DNA from: Asticcacaulis currens
GTDB lineage: Bacteria; Pseudomonadota; Alphaproteobacteria; Caulobacterales; Caulobacteraceae
Direction: 5' to 3'
NCBI RefSeq assembly: GCF_028550395.1
Contig: NZ_JAQQKW010000016.1
Coordinates: 1-44,445 of the forward strand
Length of the DNA: 44,445 nt
Both the position numbers and the translations under genes were made by a program. How positions within the stretch are numbered: position 1 is the stretch's first letter; every line of letters starts with the position of its first letter. The notes under the pieces are model-generated. The model searched no databases. It saw only the letters and a list, made by a program, of their open reading frames with translations, and had not been told where the DNA came from. Of the stretch, positions 1-8,054 are shown one piece after another.

Positions 1-254
1 TTGGAGAATTTGAAATCCCAGGTGCCGTCCAGCGACAGGAAGCGCTTTGACGCCGATGTGTCGCCCTTCAGCGCCAGATCGCGGCTCTCGAAATTGAAGA
101 AGGTCGCCTTCATCGGTTCCCGGTTCACCCCCACCACCTCAGGCTGTTCCCACTCCGCCACGGGCGCGGTTTGCGCCAGTACGGGCGCCGCCAAGCCCAG
201 CAATACCCCGGCCGCCACCGACCCCATCACCATCTTTCTGAGCGACTGAGACAT
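1..254 (-). CDS. Beta-galactosidase, GH2 LacZ-type, N-terminal part only
   Basis: The first 84 codons of a secreted GH2 beta-galactosidase are visible; the rest lies beyond the left edge. The protein opens with a signal peptide (basic SLRK, hydrophobic core, cleavage near VLAQ). The mature start matches the LacZ N-terminus: W-E-Q-P-E-V-V-G-V-N-R-E-P, then ATFFNFES, then FLSLDGTWDFKFS, which begins the sugar-binding domain. The ATG at 254-252 is preceded by AAGGA. Likely role: removing galactose from galacto-oligosaccharides in the periplasm, together with the second GH2 enzyme and the endo-galactanase of this locus. The catalytic residues are outside the window, so the substrate is inferred from family and neighbours. 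Confidence 0.85.
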   Translation of the reverse strand, partial: MSQSLRKMVMGSVAAGVLLGLAAPVLAQTAPVAEWEQPEVVGVNREPMKATFFNFESRDLALKGDTSASKRFLSLDGTWDFKFS

Positions 255-567
255 ATCCTTACCCTTTTTTGTCCGATTATTTGTCTGATAAAATATGACC
301 TCACACTCACGGTCTGGCCAGTAAAAAAGACCAAAAGGGGACTGAAAAATGGCGAGGCGCGCCCTTTGTGGCGTTTTTCATCTGACCGATTGGGATAGGT
401 GAGGACGAAAGGTCAGACAAGCTGCGAGGGCAAGAGAGGGCGGACGCTGATGCGGCCCTGACAATTTCCAGGCTTTTGCGCGTCGCGCCCTTGCCCGACG
501 CGGCGTATGATTTGACTCACAGGTCAAAAGTCAGATCTGAAACAGTGAACCGCCCAAGGAGGCAAAG
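255..567. other. Gene-free stretch before the small ORF
   Basis: These 313 bases separate a leftward GH2 gene from a rightward small ORF, so both promoters should lie here. The AT-rich motif at 277-294 belongs to the GH2 side. Several TCAGAC/GTCAGA words occur (about 411-420 and 530-538), but I see no clear -35/-10 pair and no RNA gene. Confidence 0.6.
277..294. promoter_or_regulatory. AT-rich motif TTGTnnGATAA, copy 1
   Basis: The sequence TTATTTGTCTGATAAAAT lies 22 bases upstream of the GH2 start at 254. It has partial dyad symmetry (TTAT..G.C..ATAA) and resembles operators of GntR/FadR-family repressors, whose half-sites are GT/AC. Related copies occur at 3192-3209 and 8015-8032. No GntR gene is in the window, so the binding protein is unknown. 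Confidence 0.35.
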
Positions 568-693
568 ATGAGAAGCGTCGCCCTTCATACCGATCACAGC
601 CCTGACGAGTCCCTGCACGAGCGGGCGCAGGGACTGCTGATGGTGTCGATCTTCTCCGCCGCCATGTGGGGCCTGCTGGCGCTGCTGGCCTAG
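568..693 (+). CDS. Small single-span membrane protein, 41 aa
   Basis: This is a short ORF with a near-perfect Shine-Dalgarno (AAGGAGG, 5 bases before the ATG). The product begins with a polar, His/Asp/Glu-rich half (MRSVALHTDHSPDESLHERA) and ends in a hydrophobic span of about 18 residues with no charged tail after it, as in a tail-anchored or small inner-membrane protein. I do not recognise a family. Its stop codon and that of the convergent GH2 gene overlap in the four bases CTAG at 690-693. The strong ribosome site and clean topology are the evidence that it is real. Confidence 0.5.
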   Translation: MRSVALHTDHSPDESLHERAQGLLMVSIFSAAMWGLLALLA

Positions 694-3170
694 CCGACAT
701 TCAGCGACACGCTGGCGGCTTTCAGGCCGTCGGCGGAGGCCGTGACGGTTACACGCCCGGCCGAACGCGGGCTTTGCACAATGGCCTGAGCCAGGCCGTT
801 GAACAACCGACGCTCAGACGCCTTGTCCGCCTCGTGGCTGGCGGGATTGCCGTTACCCACGCCGATCACGCTACCGCCGCCCGACAGAGAGAATGTCACC
901 AGATTATCGGCTTTCGGCACCGGGCGGCCCTTAGCGTCAAAGGCTTCGACCTTGAACACCGCTACATCGCGGCCATCGGCCTTGAGCGTGGTGCGATCGG
1001 CTGTCAGAACCAGTTTTGTCGCCAGTCCGGCGGTTTCACGTACCGCCTTCATAACGACCTTGCCGTTCTTATAACCGAAGGCTTGAATCCTCCCCGGCTG
1101 ATAGGACACATCCCATTCGAGGTGGCGGTTTTTGACGAAGGTCTTCTTGCCCTGCGACCGCCCATTGACGAACAGTTCGACCGCATCAAGGTTGGAATGG
1201 ACCCAGACCGGAATGTTTTGCCCTTCCTTGCCTTCCCAGTTCCAGTGCGGGAACAGGTGCAGAAGTGGCTCATTCTTCCACCAGGCGCGGTAATAGAAGG
1301 TATTGTCCTTCGGAAAGCCGCAGGTGTCGAGGATGCCGAACTGCGACGAAATGGCCGGCCAGCGGTTATAGGGCGTGGGCTCCCCGCGATAATCGAAGCC
1401 CGTCCAGATAAAGCCACCCGCAATAAAGGCCTTCTCATCAAACAGCGGCCAATAGTCTTCGGCGGTCGAAGCCCACCACGGATGCTCGGTGTCATAGGCG
1501 CGAATAACCGACCGTGACGGGTCGTTGACGTATTCGCCGCGCGTCGAAACGGTTGAACCGGTTTCCGACCCATAGATGGGAATGGTCGGATAGTCGGCGT
1601 GGAACGTTTCCATCAGCTTGTGGCGGTAGTTGAAGCCCAGCACATCGACGACCGAAGTGATGCCCCTGCCGTAGGAATTGTCGAGTGCTGCCGTCACCGG
1701 ACGGGTGGGGTCAAGGCGCTTGCACAGGGCCTTCATGGTTTTGGCGACTTCGATGCCGCGTTCGGTGCCCTGCAGCGGTTCTTCGTTGCAGATCGACCAG
1801 GCGATGACCGATGGATGGTTGCGGTCGCGGCGGATCATGGCGTCGAGTTGATAGAGACCGTCTTCCGACGACGACATTTTGCGCGTTTCGTCGATGACGA
1901 GGATGCCCAGCCGGTCACAGGCCATGAGCACTTCGGGCGTCGGCGGATTGTGCGAGCAGCGATAGGCGTTGGAGCCTATGTCTTTAAGTTGCTGCAACCG
2001 CCAGACTTGCAGAGCATCGGGGATGGCGGCGCCGACCCCGGCGTGGTCCTGATGGTTGTTGGTGCCTTTAAGTTTGACCGGCTTCCCATTGAGCAGAAGG
2101 CCTTTTTCGGCGTCAAAGCGGATATCGCGCAGGCCGAAATAGGTCACGACCCTGTCCTGAGCGCCGTCGTCTGCCTCAACCGTTGTTTCCAGCCGGTAGA
2201 GGTGCGGTCTATCCACCGACCACAGGACAGGATCGCTCAGTTTCAGCGTCTGGCGCACCGTGGCGGACTCGCCCGCCGCGACCTCGGTCGTAACCGAGGC
2301 CTGCGCCGCCTTGTCCCCGATGGCCGAGGTGAGTTTGACGCTGCGCGGCTGAGCGGAGGCATTGCGTAACGTGGTTTCAATCTCGACCGTCCCGTCGGTC
2401 TTTCCGCGCACGCAGACGCCCCATTGCGGGACGTGTACGGCGTTAGTCTTAATGAGCCAGACGTGGCGATAGATGCCCGCGCCTTCGTAAAACCAGCCTT
2501 CGCCTTCGGTCGCATCGACGCGCACGGTCAGGATGTTCGGGGTGCTGTCGGTATTGATGAAGTCGGTGATATCGACCTGAAACGAGGTGTAACCGCTTTC
2601 GTGACGCTTCAGGATAAAGCCATTGAAGACGATCAGCGCGTTGCGAAACACGCCGTCGAACTCGATCCACAGACGCTTGCCCTTATCCGCCGGCGACACC
2701 GGCACCACGCGACGATACCAGCCGATAGAGGTTTCGGGGAAGTCGCGTCCGATGGGTTTATAGCCGTGCGCCGCCAGCATGTCGGGTTCATCCTCGCCAT
2801 TGGCGATGGGGCCTTTGACGCCTTGCGCAAAGGGCAGGGCGACCGCCCAGTCGTGGGGCACGTCGATCTTTTGCCATTTGGAATCGTCAAAATCCGCACC
2901 GACGCAGGTGGCGACCCGCGCGCCCTGCTTGGCGTGGGTACGTAGCGCCAGCCCGTAATCGAAATCGCGGCTCATATCGCTGGCGTGGCCAAAGGTGAAG
3001 CGCCAGTCGAGATCAAGCGAAAGACGCTCACGCGGGCCGAGGTCGTCTTTCGGGAAAAAGTCGATGACGGGCTCGGTCGCCTTCGGGGCCGCTACGGCGT
3101 GCGCTGCCGTCAGGGCCGCCCCGGTGACGGCAGCGGTTTGCAGCAGGCGACGGCGGTTGAGATCGGTCAT
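690..3170 (-). CDS. Beta-galactosidase, GH2 with C-terminal Ig-like domains
   Basis: An 826-residue GH2 glycosidase with a Tat-type signal peptide (NRRRLLQ, then a hydrophobic stretch ending near AVAAP), so it should be exported folded. Order: jelly-roll sugar-binding domain (about 45-240), Ig-like domain (250-350), TIM barrel (355-650), then a DUF4982-like Ig domain and a bacterial Ig-like/invasin-type domain (about 720-826). The acid/base is E463 in W-S-I-C-N-E-E and the nucleophile E536 in I-Y-G-S-E-T-G. The RHxN-type barrel motif appears as RCSHNPPTPE. It lies downstream of the receptor gene behind a terminator, with its own AT-rich control motif. Beta-galactosidase on galactan oligomers is the most likely activity, but GH2 also contains glucuronidases and mannosidases. 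Confidence 0.85.
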   Translation of the reverse strand: MTDLNRRRLLQTAAVTGAALTAAHAVAAPKATEPVIDFFPKDDLGPRERLSLDLDWRFTFGHASDMSRDFDYGLALRTHAKQGARVATCVGADFDDSKWQKIDVPHDWAVALPFAQGVKGPIANGEDEPDMLAAHGYKPIGRDFPETSIGWYRRVVPVSPADKGKRLWIEFDGVFRNALIVFNGFILKRHESGYTSFQVDITDFINTDSTPNILTVRVDATEGEGWFYEGAGIYRHVWLIKTNAVHVPQWGVCVRGKTDGTVEIETTLRNASAQPRSVKLTSAIGDKAAQASVTTEVAAGESATVRQTLKLSDPVLWSVDRPHLYRLETTVEADDGAQDRVVTYFGLRDIRFDAEKGLLLNGKPVKLKGTNNHQDHAGVGAAIPDALQVWRLQQLKDIGSNAYRCSHNPPTPEVLMACDRLGILVIDETRKMSSSEDGLYQLDAMIRRDRNHPSVIAWSICNEEPLQGTERGIEVAKTMKALCKRLDPTRPVTAALDNSYGRGITSVVDVLGFNYRHKLMETFHADYPTIPIYGSETGSTVSTRGEYVNDPSRSVIRAYDTEHPWWASTAEDYWPLFDEKAFIAGGFIWTGFDYRGEPTPYNRWPAISSQFGILDTCGFPKDNTFYYRAWWKNEPLLHLFPHWNWEGKEGQNIPVWVHSNLDAVELFVNGRSQGKKTFVKNRHLEWDVSYQPGRIQAFGYKNGKVVMKAVRETAGLATKLVLTADRTTLKADGRDVAVFKVEAFDAKGRPVPKADNLVTFSLSGGGSVIGVGNGNPASHEADKASERRLFNGLAQAIVQSPRSAGRVTVTASADGLKAASVSLNVG

Positions 3171-3191
3171 GACGGTTTCCTCTGGTTTTGA

Positions 3192-3209
3192 AATTATCTT
3201 ACAAATAAA
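3192..3209. promoter_or_regulatory. AT-rich motif TTGTnnGATAA, copy 2
   Basis: On the minus strand it reads TTTATTTGTAAGATAATT, 21 bases before the GH2 start at 3170. Distance and core match the copy before the first GH2 gene, although the motif is in the opposite orientation relative to the gene, as expected for a dimeric repressor site. It directly follows the receptor terminator. Confidence 0.35.
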
Positions 3210-3239
3210 AAAGCCGGGTCTTCAAGTGAAAACCCGGCC
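3203..3239 (-). terminator. Rho-independent terminator after the TonB receptor gene
   Basis: Read on the minus strand, GCCGGGT pairs with ACCCGGC across a short loop and is followed by TTTTTTATTTGT. It lies 20 bases past the receptor stop codon, so the GH2 gene downstream probably needs its own promoter. Confidence 0.8.
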
Positions 3240-3259
3240 CCTTAATCCTGTGAAATCGA

Positions 3260-6163
3260 TTAGAACTTGTAGGTCAGATCGAACAGGAAGCGACGGCCAT
3301 AATAGGACATGTCGCCCACGCGGTTTGACTTATAGTCCGTATAGACCTTCATCGGCGTATCCAGCAGGTTGCCCGCCTGGAAGCGCAGCGACACACTGGA
3401 GTTGATATTATAGCCCGCCGAGAAGTCGAGCGTCGTTTCCGGCATCACGCGCACCAGATTGGTCGAATCCCAGCCGAGGATGGCGGTGTATTCCGAATGG
3501 TACTTGGCCCCCAGACGCGCTTCGAACTTTTTGTCCGAATACCACAGATCCAGAATGGCTGTGGTGTCGGCCACGCCGTTCATCGGCAGCGGGTTACCCG
3601 CCGGGACAAATTCCTTGATGTTGGAATTGACCAGAGCCAGGTTGGAATAGATGCCGAAGCGGTCCAGCCACGACACGTTCGGCAGGAAGGTGTCGAACGG
3701 CGTCTGGAAGGTGAATTCGACGCCCGAAATGAAGCCGCCCTTGCTCGAATTGACCGGCGAGGTCAGGGTATAGACATTGCCGTTGATCGTTTCGGTGCGC
3801 TGGTTATAGCCGACATAGTTCTTGACGGTCTTGTAATAGCCCGCCACCGCGAACAGCGAGTCCGGACGGAAGTAGTATTCATAAGAGACGTCGATCTGAT
3901 CGGCCTCAAACGGCTTCAGATAGGGGTTCCCGGACGATCCCGTATAGGGGGCTGAGGTCGAGATGGCGCGATTGGCCTTCAGCTCATTCAGCGGCGCGCG
4001 CGACATGACGCGGGCCAGACCGAGCTTCAGGAAGCCGTTGTCGATCACCTGCACCTTGACCGAAGCCGAGGGCAGGAGCTTGGTGTAGCTGACGCCGCCC
4101 GTGGTGGGGGTCAGGGTCACGCGCTCAACCCAGTTGCCGGGGGTGGCTTCGACCCAGACGCTGGTGCGCGAATCGCCTGACGACTGGCTATCGACATTGA
4201 CGACCCTCAGGCCGACATTACCCGTGACCGGGGCGTCGATGACGGTCGAGGCGAAATTGCCCTGCACATAGGCTTCGCCAACCTTTTCCGAGACTTCGGA
4301 ATTGTAGGCGATCTGATCCGGCGACAGGCTGAAGGCGTTGGGCCCATAGACCTGCGTGCGCAGGGCGTCGAAACTGCCCTTGAGCATGGCCGGAATGTTG
4401 AAATTCTCCAGCTTGTAGGCGGTCAGGGTCGAGGCGTTCAGGCTGGCCGTAACGGGGCCCGCAGCCTGCGTATAGCCGGTGGCCTCCGACTTGGTGCGGT
4501 CGGCATAGCGGGCGCCGAACTGCAACGAGGTCCAGAAGTCACCGCTGAATTCCCGGCGGAAATCCAGCTGACCCGAGGTCAGTTCGTCCTTGACCTTACC
4601 CACATCATTGGTCCCGGCCACGGTGGACAGGGTGGCTGTTTCCGGTTGCTGCGTGACAGTGATGAACGGGTCTTCGCTCAAAAGCCACGTCATGCTGGAC
4701 GGATAATATTCCATCTTGATGGCGCGCCAGGTGTTTTCACGCTCGGCATTCGAGTAGGAGAGATCGGCGGTGACGGTCCACTTTTCGCTGGTCCACTTGC
4801 CGTTCAGACCGGTGACCAGCAGCGACTTGTCTTCGGCATAGCGCGCCACGACCGGCATCAGACGCGACCAGGCGTTCGTCGCCCCGACCAGATCGCCATT
4901 GACGATGACCGGATTGCTGAAGCTGCCCGTATTGCCGCCGGCCCAGTTGCCCCAGTTGTTTTCGCCGTACCAGGTCTGGTTCTGGTCTTCCTTGATCTTG
5001 TATTTCGAATAGAGCAGGTCGTAGGTCAGCTCGAACTGCGCGTTCGGGCGGTATTGCGCGCCGAGCGAGGCCGAATAGCGGTCGGCATCGAGGAATTTGG
5101 CTTCGGACCCCGCGCCCCACGGCGTCGGCACCTTGGGCCCACCGGCGACGACCGGACCGGTCGAATTACCGGCGCGGATCGAGTCGTCGTTGAAGCCCCA
5201 GCCACGGAAGCTCTCATAGCCGTTCTTCTGCTTCTGACCCGTCAGGCCGAGGACAAAGGCGAACTGGTCATTGACCTTCTTCACCCATGAGCCCGAGGCG
5301 CGCCAGCCGAGACCGTCATAGCCCGGAAACGCCTTGCCGCCGTCGTAATAGACGGCCCCGGCGCGGGCCACGAACTGCGGTCCCGAATAGGCGAGGGGAC
5401 GGATGGTTTGCAGATCGACCGTGCCCGAAATGCCGCCCGACAGAAGACGCGCTTCGGAGGATTTATAGACAGCGGCCCCGGCGACCACTTCCGACGGATA
5501 GATTTCCCAGCGGACGTTGCGGTCGGGCTCGGAGGTCGCCACTTCCCGGCCATTGACCGTGCCCAGCACCATGCGCGGACCGATGCCACGGATCGAGGCC
5601 TGACTGTCGTTGCCGCGATCGCGCGAAGTGGTCACGCCCGGCAGACGCGCCAGAGATTCGGCGATGGTGACGTCGGGCAGCACGCCGATTTCCTTGGCCG
5701 AGATAAATTCCGCAACCCCGGCGCTGGAACGCTTCTGGTCGATGGCGTCGCGCAGCGACTTGCGGATACCGACGACGGTGACTTCTTCGGGCTCACTATT
5801 GGCCACTTCGGCCTGTGCGGTGTCGGCGGTGCGTTCAATACTGGCGGCAGAGGCGCGTATCAGTACGGCGGCGCGGCCATCGTTCGATTTGATGCTGAGG
5901 CCCGTGCCGCTGATCAACTGGTTGAGGGCCTGATCGACGGCCAGCGTGCCTTCGACGGCATTGGTGCGCAGACCGTTCAGGTCATCGGCGCTGGCCAGCA
6001 CCTGAAGGCCGGACTGCTGGGCGAAGGCCTGCACCCCTCTGGCGGCGGGCTGCGCCGGAATGGCGAAGGCCTTGCTCTGGGCAAAGGCAGGGGCGGTGTA
6101 GGCGGCGCTCACGCTGAGCGCGGCGATCAGGGCGGCTTGTGAGGCACCGGAGAACTGGATCAT
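3260..6163 (-). CDS. TonB-dependent receptor with STN signalling domain (carbohydrate type)
   Basis: Outer-membrane active transporter of about 967 residues. I use the ATG at 6163 rather than the upstream in-frame start because a signal peptide begins there (MIQFSGASQAALIAALSVSA, cut near AFAQ). Next come an STN domain (about 30-100, PAARGVQAFAQQSGLQVLAS), a TonB-box-like EEVTVVG, the plug (LPDVTIAESLARLPGVTTSRDRG) and a 22-strand barrel ending in aromatic RRFLFDLTYKF. STN domains contact FecR-type proteins, and fecR and fecI-like genes lie directly upstream. The neighbouring endo-galactanase suggests beta-1,4-galacto-oligosaccharides as ligand; this is inference. Confidence 0.9.
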   Translation of the reverse strand: MIQFSGASQAALIAALSVSAAYTAPAFAQSKAFAIPAQPAARGVQAFAQQSGLQVLASADDLNGLRTNAVEGTLAVDQALNQLISGTGLSIKSNDGRAAVLIRASAASIERTADTAQAEVANSEPEEVTVVGIRKSLRDAIDQKRSSAGVAEFISAKEIGVLPDVTIAESLARLPGVTTSRDRGNDSQASIRGIGPRMVLGTVNGREVATSEPDRNVRWEIYPSEVVAGAAVYKSSEARLLSGGISGTVDLQTIRPLAYSGPQFVARAGAVYYDGGKAFPGYDGLGWRASGSWVKKVNDQFAFVLGLTGQKQKNGYESFRGWGFNDDSIRAGNSTGPVVAGGPKVPTPWGAGSEAKFLDADRYSASLGAQYRPNAQFELTYDLLYSKYKIKEDQNQTWYGENNWGNWAGGNTGSFSNPVIVNGDLVGATNAWSRLMPVVARYAEDKSLLVTGLNGKWTSEKWTVTADLSYSNAERENTWRAIKMEYYPSSMTWLLSEDPFITVTQQPETATLSTVAGTNDVGKVKDELTSGQLDFRREFSGDFWTSLQFGARYADRTKSEATGYTQAAGPVTASLNASTLTAYKLENFNIPAMLKGSFDALRTQVYGPNAFSLSPDQIAYNSEVSEKVGEAYVQGNFASTVIDAPVTGNVGLRVVNVDSQSSGDSRTSVWVEATPGNWVERVTLTPTTGGVSYTKLLPSASVKVQVIDNGFLKLGLARVMSRAPLNELKANRAISTSAPYTGSSGNPYLKPFEADQIDVSYEYYFRPDSLFAVAGYYKTVKNYVGYNQRTETINGNVYTLTSPVNSSKGGFISGVEFTFQTPFDTFLPNVSWLDRFGIYSNLALVNSNIKEFVPAGNPLPMNGVADTTAILDLWYSDKKFEARLGAKYHSEYTAILGWDSTNLVRVMPETTLDFSAGYNINSSVSLRFQAGNLLDTPMKVYTDYKSNRVGDMSYYGRRFLFDLTYKF

Positions 6164-6257
6164 GGTGGTGTTTCCCGTAGGACCGCGCCGTGGAGTCGGA
6201 CTGCGGTTGCTTTTTATCGGGTGTGCCGGTCTGGCGGCATTCACCCCTCCTGCTATC

Positions 6258-6286
6258 CAAGATGAAGCTGAAAACGCTTTCCGCCG
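6258..6286 (-). promoter_or_regulatory. Putative ECF-sigma promoter of the receptor gene
   Basis: On the minus strand this begins CGGCGGAAAGCG and ends CTTCATCTTG. It matches the element before the galactanase gene at 23 of 29 positions and shares CGGCGGAAA with one before the sigma gene. GGAAA about 15 bases before TCTTG is a plausible ECF -35/-10 layout. It lies about 95 bases upstream of the receptor start. Confidence 0.5.
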
Positions 6287-6310
6287 CCTCATTCGATATT
6301 TTTATCTTAT

Positions 6311-7279
6311 TTATTCTTTGCCGATGACGATGCGCTGGTCGTCGATCTGCACGGGGACATCCAGCGCCAGATGTACCGAATGGGCAAAGGTGTCCGGCTG
6401 ATCGGCACGGAACCAGCCTACCAGCTTCTGTTCGCCCAAAGCCGGATCGGCAATCACGATCTTGCGGCTGTTGTAGCGGTTGAACTCGGCCGCCGCGTGG
6501 GTCAGGCTGTCATTATCGAGCGCGATCTGCCCTTCGCGCCACGCCAGACGGCGATCGACCGCATCGGGGGCATATTCCGCGCGGATCGGCTGCGGCGCAT
6601 AGGGCACAAAGACCCGGCCCCCGGCTTCCAGTCGCACCGGGGTGTCCGGAGCCTGCGTGTTCCACACCTCGACCACGCCCTCGCTCACCATGACCTCGGC
6701 CCCGTCGGGATAGCGGCGCACGCCAAACGCGGTACCCACCGCGCGGGCACGCACCGTATCGGCCTCCACCACAAAGGGACGGGCCTTGTCCTTGGCGACC
6801 TGAAACCACGCTTCGCCCCGGATCAGGCGGATATCGCGGCGTTTCGCCCCCAGCGCTACGTCCAGCGCGGTGTCGGTATTGACGCTGGCCACGCTGCGGT
6901 CTTTCAGCGGTACTTTGCGCAGTTCGCCCACTTCGGTCTGAAGCCGCTGGTGCGTCAATGCGGGCAGGATCAGCGCGGCCCCTGCCACGGACGCGGCGAT
7001 CAGGCCGCCACCCGCCAGCAACTGGCGACGGGTGGGGTTGCGGGGTTGCGGTGCAAGGCGCTCGAACGGCGATCTGTAAACGGTGTCGGCGGCGACGCCC
7101 GCGCCCATCACACTGGCGCGGTCGAGCATCGCCCAGGCGGCTTCGGCGCGAAAAAAGGCGCCCTGATGCCGCGTATCGGCCGCCAGCCACGCCTCAAGCC
7201 CGGCCTGATCGGCCTCACTCCAGCCCCCGGCGGCGCGTGCCGCTATGTAGGCCGCAGCCTGTTCGTCAATGGCCGACAT
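6311..7279 (-). CDS. FecR-family transmembrane regulator (anti-sigma/sensor)
   Basis: Inner-membrane protein of about 322 residues that should relay receptor occupancy to the sigma factor. The N-terminal cytoplasmic domain (DUF4880) shows the family motif WLAADTRHQGAFFRAEAAW (about 31-49). One membrane span follows at about 87-108, then the periplasmic FecR beta domain (120-220) and a C-terminal region resembling STN. The start at 7279 gives the usual spacing to the DUF4880 motif and overlaps the sigma-factor gene by 14 bases; an in-frame ATG at 7321 with GAAGG before it is an alternative. Overlap with the sigma gene indicates translational coupling. Confidence 0.9.
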   Translation of the reverse strand: MSAIDEQAAAYIAARAAGGWSEADQAGLEAWLAADTRHQGAFFRAEAAWAMLDRASVMGAGVAADTVYRSPFERLAPQPRNPTRRQLLAGGGLIAASVAGAALILPALTHQRLQTEVGELRKVPLKDRSVASVNTDTALDVALGAKRRDIRLIRGEAWFQVAKDKARPFVVEADTVRARAVGTAFGVRRYPDGAEVMVSEGVVEVWNTQAPDTPVRLEAGGRVFVPYAPQPIRAEYAPDAVDRRLAWREGQIALDNDSLTHAAAEFNRYNSRKIVIADPALGEQKLVGWFRADQPDTFAHSVHLALDVPVQIDDQRIVIGKE

Positions 7280-7835
7280 GCCGGGTCCGGGCGGGTTGAA
7301 TCGGTGCCAGAGCGGGCGCATCGCCTTCGGCGACCTGCTTCAGGATCAGGGTGAGGCCGCGTGCCGTTTCCTTTTCCACCACGTTCTCGCTCAGGCCTAG
7401 CCGCGCGGCGGTTTCGGCCTGAGACAGGCCGTGCACCTTGCGCAACTCGAACACCGCCTTGCAGCGGGCGGGCAGGCTTTCGATGAAGGCCATGACGCGC
7501 GACAATTCGCGACGCGCTGATACGGCCTGCTCCGGTGTGGGCGACAGGTCCGCCCGGCCCAGCTCATCGAGATTATGAACGGTGGTGATCGACACGACGC
7601 GGGTTTTCCTGATCTGCTCCAGCATCAGATTGCGCGCCATCCGGTACAGATAGGCGCGCGGGTCCGTGATATGGGCGTAGCTGGTCTGGCGCAGCAGGCG
7701 GTAATAGACCTCCTGAACCAGATCGTCGCGCTCGGACGGCGAAAGCCCCGCGCGTGACAACCACTGCCGCAACCCGGCCTCATGCGGCAGGATGTGCGTC
7801 CCGATGAAAGCCAGACGTTCGTCGTGCGCGCTCAT
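7266..7835 (-). CDS. FecI-like ECF RNA polymerase sigma factor
   Basis: About 189 residues with the two ECF regions. Region 2 (about 20-85) includes RDDLVQEVYYRLLR and DPRAYLYRMARNLMLEQIRK; region 4 (about 115-175) includes LPARCKAVFELRKVHGLSQ and a helix-turn-helix EAAARLGLS-like segment. The ATG at 7835 is preferred to the TTG at 7853. It is followed by fecR and the STN receptor, which together form the classic cell-surface signalling trio. The CGGCGGAAA element 53 bases upstream suggests autoregulation. Its known relatives control iron uptake; here the surroundings are glycosidases. Confidence 0.9.
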   Translation of the reverse strand: MSAHDERLAFIGTHILPHEAGLRQWLSRAGLSPSERDDLVQEVYYRLLRQTSYAHITDPRAYLYRMARNLMLEQIRKTRVVSITTVHNLDELGRADLSPTPEQAVSARRELSRVMAFIESLPARCKAVFELRKVHGLSQAETAARLGLSENVVEKETARGLTLILKQVAEGDAPALAPIQPARTRHVGH

Positions 7836-7867
7836 GCAAGGCCCGCCCGGCAAACGTCTCTACGGTA

Positions 7868-7896
7868 TAAAATGCACGAGCGGCGCGTTTCCGCCG
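7868..7896 (-). promoter_or_regulatory. Putative ECF-sigma promoter of the sigma-factor gene
   Basis: On the minus strand it begins CGGCGGAAACGCGCC, with the -35-like GGAAA about 55 bases before the ATG, almost the same distance as before the galactanase gene. The downstream half (GCATTTTA) is less similar to the other two copies (16 of 29 identities to the receptor element). Confidence 0.4.
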
Positions 7897-8014
7897 CGTC
7901 AGCGCACATTTTTTGGCAAATGGCGACTCGCATGAACACTGTGGCACTCCCTGGGTCCCCGTCTATAGGCGAGGTTGTCTCACAGAGTAAGCACGTCAGG
8001 CTCTGTTTGGCCAG

Positions 8015-8032
8015 ATAATTGTATGATAATAA
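8015..8032. promoter_or_regulatory. AT-rich motif TTGTnnGATAA, copy 3
   Basis: ATAATTGTATGATAATAA lies between the galactanase stop (8055) and the sigma-factor gene. It shares the nine fixed positions of the motif found before both GH2 genes. No gene starts close to it, so it may be a distal site or a chance match in an AT-rich gap. Confidence 0.25.
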
Positions 8033-8054
8033 GCGCGCGAAGCGCCTTGTGTGA

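Noticed and set aside
3260-6163. Iron-siderophore receptor
   Set aside because: The FecI/FecR trio suggests iron, but no siderophore, ferric reductase or Fur-like site is seen and all nearby enzymes are galactan-active.
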